A program made the position numbers and the translations under genes. Below the pieces are notes generated by a model that worked only from the letters and a program-made list of their open reading frames with translations, searched no databases and was not told where the DNA came from. From contig CAJUCM010000005.1 in the NCBI GenBank assembly GCA_910585235.1, positions 42,945 to 106,944 on the forward strand: a stretch of 64,000 nucleotides of DNA, read 5' to 3'. Shown piece by piece: positions 40,342 to 49,800 of this stretch (positions are counted from its first letter, which is position 1; each line of letters starts with the position of its first letter). This stretch comes from an uncultured Christensenella sp. Lineage in GTDB: Bacteria; Bacillota; Clostridia; Christensenellales; Borkfalkiaceae.

Positions 40342-43300
40342 ATGAAAAAGACAGGATTCTGGAAATTGATCGCCGCGATCGGAATGGGGCTTACATTCCT
40401 GTTTGCACTGGTCACCCCGACGGGGGGGGGTCTTTTAACTGATCTTTTCAAAGGGTCGGAAAACGTAAACGGCGGAACGGGGATCATTTCGGCGCAGGCG
40501 GCAAATATTACCTATCCTTCGGGGTCGAACGGTCTCGGTCAGTTTCCGGAGGGATATACCTATATATTTACCGACAAAAATAAATCCACGCAGTATCACA
40601 ACCGCACGGGCGACAGCGATCTGACCTCGATTGAGGTCGATAACGCCAAACACGGAACGCTGTCCAACCCCTACGTTATCGCAAACGCCGCGGACTGGGA
40701 AACGTTCGTAAAATATATCAGTTTAGATACTTCTACAACGCCCTACGGCGCGGGCGAATATTTTGTACTTGCCGCCGATATTGATTTTTCGTCCGTGACG
40801 AACTTTCATGCCGTGCCCGTTTTTTCGGGAACTTTTTACGGTTTAGGGCGTTCGCTCAAAAACATTACTTCAAGCACCTGGAAAAACTACAACAATACCG
40901 CGGCGCTCGCTCCGGCGACGACCTGGGGTTACGGTCTGTTTTGCAGACTTTATAACGCGACCGTCACCGACCTTGTGGTCAAAGATTTCAATTATAAGGA
41001 TTTTGCACAGGGCAAAGAGACGCATAGTAGCAGAGGCAGCGCGGTCGGCGGGATCGCGGGCTATTCCTCCGGCAACGACTATATTCTGAACTGCCATACG
41101 AACGGAACGGTGCAATCTACCAAGCGTTACACGGTTCACGTTCCCGTAGCGGGCATCGTCGGCGCGGGATTCGGCGGATCGACGACGGCGGTCAATACGA
41201 CCTATTGCTACCGCTGTTCTGCCGATATTTCCGTCTCCGTGATGACGGCGGCGGACAATAGCCGCGTGGTGATCCCCGCGGGAATTATAGGCGAAAATTA
41301 TTACTGTAAAAATAAATCTTATATCTACGACTGTGCGGCGAACACGGTCGTAACGAATGCGGCGGGCAGTTACGGCGTATATACAGGCGCGGCACTTGCG
41401 ATTTCGGGAAGCGGGGCTTCCCTCTATATCGACGGATTCGTCGGCGGAGTGGAATTCACGCTCCCGACAAGCACGACTCCCGCGCGGGGCGGCGCGCTCA
41501 CGGGTGTTTATAGTGTGAGCGTTCAGCCGGCGTTCGTCCTGTCCGTAAAAAACGCCTATGCGGACGGCTTCGTCAAATACGGATCCACCAAAACTTCCCT
41601 GAACGCGATCGTCGGTGATAGCAGTAATGTGACGTTGACCGCGTCGAATCCCGCTCTGAGCAACGTGCATCATACCAAGGCTTACGATTGGGCGGTTTAC
41701 TCCACCAATTCCATCGATCAATGCCAGAAGAATCCCACGGCGTTGACGCGCCACACTTCTTTGAGCGCAATGCTGACCGCCGCCAAAAACTCGGTGGGAA
41801 CGACTACGACCTCGCTCGATTCCAAGATCTGGGACGCAAGCAAGATCGGCGAATACAAACCCGATAAATCGCCCGTGCGGAACTATCTGACGGTCATTCC
41901 CCGCGACGTGGAACTCGAATACACGGGCGAAGCGCAGGATATTACGGGCGCGGAATGGTATCTCGATAACATTCACGGCAATCCCGATATTATGGATATT
42001 TCCTATCCCACGGGCGGGATCGTCAACGTGAACGCGAACGGCTATAACGTTACGTTTAACCTGAAAGACGGCTATCTCTGGAACGACGGCACGACGGGGC
42101 CCAAAACGATCAAAGTCGTCGTCAAGCCCAAAAAGCTGTCGCTCAAATGGGATACCTCGAACGGCGTGGCAGTCGCAAAAATCAGCGGGGGACTTGCCAA
42201 CAGGGATATTGCCAACCCGCCTGAGATCATAAACACTTATTATCAGGACGGGGTCGCGATCGAAGGGCTTCCGCAGACGGTGGGAACCTATACGGTCAAG
42301 GCGACGATCGACCCGAACGGGAACTATAAACTCAAAGACAGCGAAACGGACGACGATCCCGAATATACCTTTACGCTTTCGGCAATCCCGATCGCGACGC
42401 CCACGGTGAGCGGAGAACTCACCAAACAGTATACGGGCGAGGACATCGTCTTTACGCTCGTGAACTGCGAGCCGATCGAGGCGGGCAAGATCGTAGATAT
42501 TACGCAGGCGGATATGCCTGCGGGCGCGACCTATCAAAAGGACGGCAACACGCGCACGATCACAGTCAAAAAAGCGGGAACGTACCGCATTCCGTTCACC
42601 CTGAACGATCCCGAAAACAACTGCTGGGCGGACGGCGCGGGCGTATTGACGCTCACCGTCACGCAGAGACCGCTTACGCTTACAGCGGAGCGGGAGAACG
42701 GAAAGAACTGGCAGTTCGAGACGAACACGCAGGAGCAGTTCACGATCACGCACGACGCGGTTGACGGCGACAATATCGCGCTCACGATCTCCTATGAAAA
42801 GCCGGACGGCACGACGGTCACGGTAGGTGCGGATAAGTTAAAGACCGAGGGCAAGACGACGACGGTCACGCTCGACCCGCTCGACAGGGGCGATTATAAG
42901 ATCATCGTGGGGGTTGCAGGAAAAGCCGCCTCCAACGACAACGGCAACTATACGCTTACGCAGAGGATCGAACAGACCGTGACGGTGGTCGGGAAGTCGA
43001 TCACGATCTCCGATTCGGATATTATCTGGCGCTATTCGGACGGGCAGACGATTTCGGCTCTGACCGACGGGCAGGAAATTCCCTATGCGGGCAAAAAGAT
43101 CACCGCTTCGATCGAGACGAAAAACCTTGCCGAAAAGGGCGTGCGCGTCGCCTCCTATACGAACGAGTCGGGGCTGGACGTGGGCGAAATCGAAACGACG
43201 GTCACGCTCACCAAACTCAACGAATCCTATGAGTTCGAGGACGTCTCCTTTACGATCCGCTGGAAGATCGTGCAGGCGAAATTCGACCTCACGAACGTGA

Positions 43301-46300
43301 AGTGGGACTATTCGGGACCGATCGGTTATACGGGGAGCTGGATCACCGTAAAACTTATAAACGTGCCGAACGATCTGACCTTGAAATACACGGGCAACCG
43401 TCAGCAACAGGTCACGGGCGGTTTTTATGAGGCGGACGTGCAATTCTCCTGTTCCAATCCGAACTATATCGTGCCTAAAAACGGAGATACTTCGACCTAT
43501 ATTTATGATTCCGAGGACGGATCGGATTTCCCTTGGAAGCTCCAATGGCAGATCAAAAAGGGCGTGATCGAGACCAACTGGGATTTTTACGCCGAGACTG
43601 CGGAGGATAAAGACGGAAACGTGTTTAACTATCCCACGCTGATCGGCGGAAAGGACAGAGTGGATTATAAGTTCTATACGGCAGTAAGACAGCCGAGCGG
43701 AGCTTTTGAACAAGGCGAAGAAATTTCTTTGAGCGAGATCGTGGCGGTCCCCGGATCGGAAGTCAACTATTTTGTGGAAGCGATTCTGAAAGAAGACGCG
43801 ACAAGAAACTTCGAGCTTTCGGCGGGCAACAATCCCATTCGCTTTACGGTCGGGCAGAACAAGACCCCCGTCCGCATAACGGTTACGCAGAGCGGCGGTA
43901 TGTACGACGGTAACGCCAAACCCGTTTCGTTCGAGTTTGACGTGGTGCAGACGTCGACGAAGCTCACCAAAGAGAACTTTGTGCTTACCTATCTTGACAG
44001 CAACGGTATTCCGCTTTCGGGCGCTCCCGTCAACGCGGGCAACTACAAAGTGCAGTTTGCAATTCAGGGCGAGCTTCAACAGGACGACTATTATATCCAC
44101 GGCGGAAACAGTTTTGACTTTGTAATCAGAAAGTGCGTGATCGACGTTTCAAACGTAAAGTGGAACTATACGGAAGCGTTTGTATTCACGCGCGAGGGCG
44201 GCGTGGAAAAGATTTACACGGTCATGCTGGAAGGTATGCCCTCGACCGTGAATATCACTTATTCCAACAATGAATTTTCCGCAGTCGGAAAATACACGGC
44301 GATCGCGACGGAGGGCGAACTCGACGAGGAAAACTTCGAGCCGTTCACCCTTCCCGACGAGCTCAAATCGCTCGAATGGGAGATCAAGGCGCGCGAGCTG
44401 AAAGTGCCCAAGGCGATCGTCACGGGTCTGACGTTCGACGGAAACGAACGCGACCTTGTCGCGCTGTGCGAACTTGACGAGGATTGGGAAGAGTATATGA
44501 CCCTTTCCATCAAGAAAGGCGTGGAGACGGTTTCCGGCACGAGCGTAAAGGACGCGGGCACCTACGTCGTTGTATGCACGATCCTCGGCTCGCTCCACAA
44601 CAGCGCGGTCTGGGCGAACAAACAGACGGTCGATCAGTCCTGCTCGATCATCATTTCGCCCCGCATTCTCAAAGTGACGGGCTGGCAGGGCAAACCCTCC
44701 GTTCCCGTATTTGACGGCGGCGCGGCGGCAGGTATGTACGAGGTCGTCTATAAGGACGCGTCCGAAAACGTCGTTGCAAATCCCGCCGACGGGTTGCACT
44801 ACGGGCAGAGGATCCGCGCGACGGTCGCAGTCCCCGCGGGCATGGCGGGCAACGTATTGATCGTCTATGACGAGGATACGAAGAATTACAGCGAGTTCAT
44901 TATCTTCGATCCCTCCGAGGCGCCCAAACTGCTCAAATTCCCCGAACTTGTCAAGGCGGAACTCGAATACAACTTCGACGAGCAGACGTTCGTCATTAAA
45001 AACTGGAAGGACTACAAAGAATGGATCGACGTACTCGGAGACAATCCGCTCGTCGTCGATGCGGAATTTATCGGAACGAGAACGGTCAAAATTGCGCTGA
45101 AAAGCGATAAAAACGTCATGTGGGACGACTTATCCGACGGCATATTCGAGCTTGAAATCACCGTCGTGCGCGGACGCATATCGGAGAATATGGATCTGTC
45201 GCAGTCGTTGCCCGTGCTTTCGTTCGAGGGTATGGACGAGTGGATCGACTGGAAGGGCATCGTCGAATACGAGTACTACGATATGGACGGCTCGCCCGTC
45301 AAACCTAACCGCATGAAAGAGGGCGAAACCTATGAGGTCGTCGCCAGGATCAAGGACGAATACGCGGATAAATTCGGCTTCGGAAGCGAACTTCTTACGG
45401 AGACCTCCGCGACGTTCGTCTATGGCAAAGTCGAAGAGCCCGAAGGACCCGGCGGTTCCGATGGCGAAAACCCGATCACGGGTACGATCGAGCTTCCTTT
45501 GTGGCAGTTGATCGTGGGCGGGGTCTCCGCGGTTCTGTTCCTGATCTGCTCGGCAAAGGCAATGGGCGAACTCGGCAAGTACAAAGCCGCCAAGAAAGAG
45601 GCGAAAGAGCTTGCGTCTGTTTCCTACACGGTGACTTATTCGTTTGCGCCGTTATCGCTTCTCGCGATCTCTTTCCTCGGCGCGAGCGAGACGGTATGGA
45701 CGGCGGTCGCCTGCGCGGCGCTCGGTTTGTTCCTGCTGTCGCTTGCGGCAATGCTCATTCTCGGCAAAAAGCGGAAAGCGGCGGAGCTGATCGTGCGTCG
45801 CGAAAAAGCGCGGATCGAAGAGGAAAAAGAGTTCGCGCGTCAGGAAGAGCAACAGCGCCGTGAAGATCAGATGCGCGCAGAGCAACAGCGCCGCGACGAA
45901 GAATTTAAGATGATGTTTGCCGCAATGCAACAGAACTATCAACAGCCGCAAATGCAGTACGACGATATGAGGAGCTTGCTCGCGGAGACGGTTTCGGCAT
46001 TGCTCCCCGCCATGTCGCAGATGCAGGCGTTGCCGCCCGCGCAGAGCGACGCGAACGCATACGGCGCGCCCCAGCCTCAGCCCCAGCAAGGCTACGGCGC
46101 ACAGCAGTCCGAAGTGGATGATTTGCGCGCGCAGATGGCGCAACAGCAGGAACTCATCAACCAACTGTTACAGCAGAATCAGGCGCAGGCAGCCGCGCAG
46201 GCGTACGACGAAGCGGCGGCAGCGGCGGACGAAGCGTTCTGGATCGACGAGAGCGAGAAGATCGTATCGCTCGAAGAGCTGTATGGAAAGCTGAGCGACG

Positions 46301-46563
46301 ATGCAAAGCGTTGTTACTACGAGATCGGCAGTTATATCATGAACAAGCCGCAGACAATGCAGAACGACGGAAAGTACGCGGTTCTCTTCAAATACCGCGG
46401 AAAGACGCTGTTCAAGCTGTGTATCAAAGAGGACGCTCCGGTGCTGTACTACTCGACGGACGACGGAGGAAAGAGCGAAGTCAGGATCAACAGTCCGGAA
46501 ACGCTGGAAGCCGCAAGAAAGATCGTAGATCTTCGGATCGCTCAAACGGACAGCACAATGTAA
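40342..46563 (+). CDS. giant phase-variable surface protein 1 (tract at 9 G, ON)
   Basis: A 2,073-residue protein. The signal peptide (MKKTGFWKLIAAIGMGLTFL) runs into TPTGGG, encoded by nine G, and probably ends at SAQA/AN. The ectodomain begins with a beta-helix/GLUG-like region (NPYVIANAADWETF, GIAGYSSGNDYILNC), then a long row of MBG/Ig-like beta modules with YTGEAQ-like motifs. Near residue 1,720 three membrane helices start (PLWQLIVGGVSAVLF, then two more), leaving a cytoplasmic tail of about 265 residues: a charged REKARIEEEKE coiled coil, a Q-rich stretch, and a conserved final domain (LEELYGKLSDDAKRCYYEIG ... FKYRGKTLFKLC). No LPXTG sorting signal. Role unknown; adhesion or sensing is inference. 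Confidence 0.85.
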   Translation: MKKTGFWKLIAAIGMGLTFLFALVTPTGGGLLTDLFKGSENVNGGTGIISAQAANITYPSGSNGLGQFPEGYTYIFTDKNKSTQYHNRTGDSDLTSIEVDNAKHGTLSNPYVIANAADWETFVKYISLDTSTTPYGAGEYFVLAADIDFSSVTNFHAVPVFSGTFYGLGRSLKNITSSTWKNYNNTAALAPATTWGYGLFCRLYNATVTDLVVKDFNYKDFAQGKETHSSRGSAVGGIAGYSSGNDYILNCHTNGTVQSTKRYTVHVPVAGIVGAGFGGSTTAVNTTYCYRCSADISVSVMTAADNSRVVIPAGIIGENYYCKNKSYIYDCAANTVVTNAAGSYGVYTGAALAISGSGASLYIDGFVGGVEFTLPTSTTPARGGALTGVYSVSVQPAFVLSVKNAYADGFVKYGSTKTSLNAIVGDSSNVTLTASNPALSNVHHTKAYDWAVYSTNSIDQCQKNPTALTRHTSLSAMLTAAKNSVGTTTTSLDSKIWDASKIGEYKPDKSPVRNYLTVIPRDVELEYTGEAQDITGAEWYLDNIHGNPDIMDISYPTGGIVNVNANGYNVTFNLKDGYLWNDGTTGPKTIKVVVKPKKLSLKWDTSNGVAVAKISGGLANRDIANPPEIINTYYQDGVAIEGLPQTVGTYTVKATIDPNGNYKLKDSETDDDPEYTFTLSAIPIATPTVSGELTKQYTGEDIVFTLVNCEPIEAGKIVDITQADMPAGATYQKDGNTRTITVKKAGTYRIPFTLNDPENNCWADGAGVLTLTVTQRPLTLTAERENGKNWQFETNTQEQFTITHDAVDGDNIALTISYEKPDGTTVTVGADKLKTEGKTTTVTLDPLDRGDYKIIVGVAGKAASNDNGNYTLTQRIEQTVTVVGKSITISDSDIIWRYSDGQTISALTDGQEIPYAGKKITASIETKNLAEKGVRVASYTNESGLDVGEIETTVTLTKLNESYEFEDVSFTIRWKIVQAKFDLTNVKWDYSGPIGYTGSWITVKLINVPNDLTLKYTGNRQQQVTGGFYEADVQFSCSNPNYIVPKNGDTSTYIYDSEDGSDFPWKLQWQIKKGVIETNWDFYAETAEDKDGNVFNYPTLIGGKDRVDYKFYTAVRQPSGAFEQGEEISLSEIVAVPGSEVNYFVEAILKEDATRNFELSAGNNPIRFTVGQNKTPVRITVTQSGGMYDGNAKPVSFEFDVVQTSTKLTKENFVLTYLDSNGIPLSGAPVNAGNYKVQFAIQGELQQDDYYIHGGNSFDFVIRKCVIDVSNVKWNYTEAFVFTREGGVEKIYTVMLEGMPSTVNITYSNNEFSAVGKYTAIATEGELDEENFEPFTLPDELKSLEWEIKARELKVPKAIVTGLTFDGNERDLVALCELDEDWEEYMTLSIKKGVETVSGTSVKDAGTYVVVCTILGSLHNSAVWANKQTVDQSCSIIISPRILKVTGWQGKPSVPVFDGGAAAGMYEVVYKDASENVVANPADGLHYGQRIRATVAVPAGMAGNVLIVYDEDTKNYSEFIIFDPSEAPKLLKFPELVKAELEYNFDEQTFVIKNWKDYKEWIDVLGDNPLVVDAEFIGTRTVKIALKSDKNVMWDDLSDGIFELEITVVRGRISENMDLSQSLPVLSFEGMDEWIDWKGIVEYEYYDMDGSPVKPNRMKEGETYEVVARIKDEYADKFGFGSELLTETSATFVYGKVEEPEGPGGSDGENPITGTIELPLWQLIVGGVSAVLFLICSAKAMGELGKYKAAKKEAKELASVSYTVTYSFAPLSLLAISFLGASETVWTAVACAALGLFLLSLAAMLILGKKRKAAELIVRREKARIEEEKEFARQEEQQRREDQMRAEQQRRDEEFKMMFAAMQQNYQQPQMQYDDMRSLLAETVSALLPAMSQMQALPPAQSDANAYGAPQPQPQQGYGAQQSEVDDLRAQMAQQQELINQLLQQNQAQAAAQAYDEAAAAADEAFWIDESEKIVSLEELYGKLSDDAKRCYYEIGSYIMNKPQTMQNDGKYAVLFKYRGKTLFKLCIKEDAPVLYYSTDDGGKSEVRINSPETLEAARKIVDLRIAQTDSTM
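40422..40430 (+). repeat. 9-G switch tract of surface gene 1 (ON)
   Basis: Nine G in codons 27-30. At 10 G the frame reads GGG SFN and stops; at 8 G it reads GGVF and stops. Confidence 0.93.
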
Positions 46564-46575
46564 AAAAATAAAAAA

Positions 46576-46599
46576 CCGCCGTGACACGGCGGTTTTTTT
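46576..46599 (+). terminator. terminator of surface gene 1
   Basis: CCGCCGT / ACGGCGG with a GAC loop and seven T. Genes 2 and 3 end in the same hairpin. Confidence 0.92.
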
Positions 46600-46610
46600 A
46601 TACTTTTTTT

Positions 46611-46637
46611 GTAGGGCGTGGCGTCCCCGACACTCCG
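46611..46637 (+). repeat. 27-bp intergenic repeat, copy 2
   Basis: Begins GTAGGGCGTGGCGTCCCCGA; its last bases (CACTCCG) diverge from the other copies. Confidence 0.75.
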
Positions 46638-46718
46638 ATATTTTTAACGTTTTGAGTCAAAAAATAGTAAAAAAACCCGAAAAATACAGAAAAGGAAGAA
46701 ATATGTTCGTAAAAGGTG

Positions 46719-46748
46719 TTGACAAAAACAAATGAAAAGGGGTATAAT
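46719..46748 (+). promoter_or_regulatory. promoter of surface gene 2
   Basis: TTGACA (46719-46724), 18 bp, TATAAT (46743-46748). Confidence 0.82.
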
Positions 46749-46813
46749 TACTATGAATGAATATAAAATGGTATAGTGTATCGTTTTATAAAAAAACCGA
46801 AAAGAGGCGAACG

Positions 46814-49800
46814 ATGAAAAGGAAGATGAATTTCGGAAAAATTTCAACGATAGGATTGTGTGCGGCAATGGCGGCGACGCTTGCGTTCGGCGCGGCGTTT
46901 ACGTTTCCGCCGAATCAGGCGGAAGAAACAGATTCTGCCGAAAACTATATTGAACAAACCGTCGAGGGGGGGGTACTGACAGAGTAACCTCCGGTTACGC
47001 AACGTCGGACAATGGGCTTATCTTTGACGAAACGGCGAAACTGCATACCTATGCGGCGGGCATGACTTATTGGTATATCGACTATTCTGCGGGCGTAAAG
47101 TTTGCCGATCCCGCGGGCACTTCCAAGCCCGAAACCGATATTGTAACGATCGACGTCGATACAACCAAAGCCAAGGGCGATAAACTGAACCCGTACGTCA
47201 TCAACAGTAAAGACGATTGGGATAATTTCGTCACTTATGCGAAAACCGCCGCAAACCAGACGAAAAGTTACGTTTTGAACTGCGATCTGGACTATGCGGG
47301 CGGAACGATCAAAAGCGTTGCAAACTTTTCGGGCAACTTTTTCGGCACGGGTCACAAAATTTCAAACGTATCGTACAGCACCGCGAACGCCGTAAGCAAT
47401 CATGCGCTGGGGCTTTTTTGCCGTGTGACGGGAACGGCGTATTTTGCCGACCTGGTTCTTGAAAACATTACGATCAACGGCGGCGCGATCGGACACGTCG
47501 GCGGACTCATCGGGCATTCGGACGCGAATCTGACCGTGACGGACGTTGCCGTCACCGGAGCTTTTACCGCAACCAATCCCGCTGCGGGCAATACTTCGGC
47601 ATTTTGTAACGGATCGCCTTATATCGGTTACGGCGGAATTTCGGGGTGTGCGCACGGAAGCGCAAAAACGGTCAGCTTTTATAAATGCGCTACGGACGTT
47701 AAAATTACCGTCAGCAACTCAAATAAGCAGTACGTCGGCGCGGGCGGACTGAGCGGACTGACCGAAGGATATTTGACCGGCGCAATGGCTGCGATCAATG
47801 TTTATGACTGTTATTCGGCGGTAGATTTTTCTTATACCGGCTATTCAGCTTCTTTGCAACTTTGGACGGGTATGCTTGGTTTCGTGCGTAGTGTTAATTA
47901 TAACACAATGAAACGTTGCTTTTCTATTTTCCATGTAAAAGCGGGAACGAGTTCCGTCAACATGTCTCCCGGAATTATGTTTACAGTCGGGGAAAACAAG
48001 AATAACACAAGTAGATACAACTTGGATCACTGTTACGGTTACGGAAACTTTTCGCAGGGTTCTACGAACAAGGCGCTTCCGTTTGTCGGTAGGTACATGG
48101 ATCCCGGAAACGCTACGACGACGAACAGCTCGGTCTATTCGGACTATAAGGCGAACGGCTATTATACCAATACTTCGGGCGGTAGCGCTTCGTCGGGACT
48201 TGCATCGGCGTGTACGCCCGCCCACAATGCCGCGGCGGCGAGCCTCGACGCTTTGAAAACCAAGGCAAAGAGTGCGTTTAATAACCCCGCCGTATGGGCG
48301 AGCGAGGTACTCGATCAGCTTACGACTGCAAACAGACCCAACATTATCGAAACGCCCATTTTGGTCAACCGGATCCGCGTTGCATATTACGAATACAAGA
48401 ACGGAAGCGAAATCGCCTATCAGAACGCATATTTAAGCGGAGAGACGGCGGGCGATTTTAAGGAAGTAAAATTTTCGCAGTTGCTGTATGAGCCTACGGG
48501 CAGTCAGATCCCCGCGGGGCGGGTGTTCAAGGGGTGGACGACGGATACGTTGGGCAACGGCGAAGTGTTCACCGAAGTTCCCAAAACCCTGCACGGCGAC
48601 AACAAGATATATGCGGTTTGGGGAATCGATAAAGACAGTATCACGGTCGGCGTCGAGGTTACGGCAAAGAACGGAAGTAAAGTACTCGAATACGGGGAGA
48701 ACGGCTTCGAGTGCGTGTATAACGAGAGCGGAATTACGCTCACGGCGGCTACGCCTACGGTGAGCGGCAATGCCATGACGAACATAGAATCTTACGGCTG
48801 GCAGTGGGTAAAGGGTTCGGATAAAATCTCAAACGGGGTTGCAGAGTCCTACAAAGTAAAGAACGTGAGCGACAGCGGAGAGTACGGGGTGACCGTAAAA
48901 TTCCGTTCGGTGAGCGAACCGCTGTTCTGCGATACCGTGACGAGCGCGTTAAAGAAAACAAAAATGACGAAAGCGCCGTTGGTATTGTCCAACGCGAAAT
49001 TTGAAGAGGGCGTACACCCCTATTCGGGCGCGCCGTACGATACGGCGATCCCCGTGGCGATGGTGACGGACGAGAGCGGAAGCGTGATCATCGAGGGGAC
49101 TACGGATTGGTATATTCACGCGGGCAATTTCAACTCCGATACCTCCAAGACCGTCGTTGAGGACGGAAAGCTGAAAGAAGTCAAAGAAATCTGGTTCGAG
49201 CTGGACGAGAAGTACAGCGGAAACTACGGCGATCCCGACAAAGAGGACGGCACCGTTGTCAACGGAATGAAGTTCGAGATCAAGTTTGAAATCGAGTATC
49301 TGCACTTTATTTTTGAAATCGACGGCTACCGCGTCAAACCGAAAGTGTATGTGAATCTCGAATACAATCAGAACTACACCTATAACAATGTTGCGGCGTT
49401 GTTTGAAGACGCGTTCAAAGAGGATATTGTCAATTTCCCCGGATTAAGTCCCGTATTCGTAGACGGAACGGACCGTTACACGATCAACGAATACAGAAAG
49501 AAGAGCGGAACGGCTTACAAGTATGTCAAAGAAGATCATACGTTGCAAGTGGTGTTCGAGGCGGAGTCCTATAAGGTGACGTACGATCCGAGAAACGGAA
49601 CCTCGGATATTTTCACGGAGGAAATCGGCTACGGAATCCGTCTGTCCCGTCCGCTCGATCCCGAATACGGCGATCAGCTGTTTTTGGGTTGGTATTACGA
49701 CGTGGAAGGAGAGTCGGAACCGAGACAGTGGAACTTCGACTCCGACCGCGTGACGGGAGAGACGAATCTCTATGCGCGTTGGCTTGCGGCGGATACGCTC

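Noticed and set aside
45480..46563. LPXTG-type cell-wall anchor at the end of the surface proteins
   Set aside because: No LPXTG-like motif occurs before the membrane helices, and about 260 residues of hydrophilic tail follow them.
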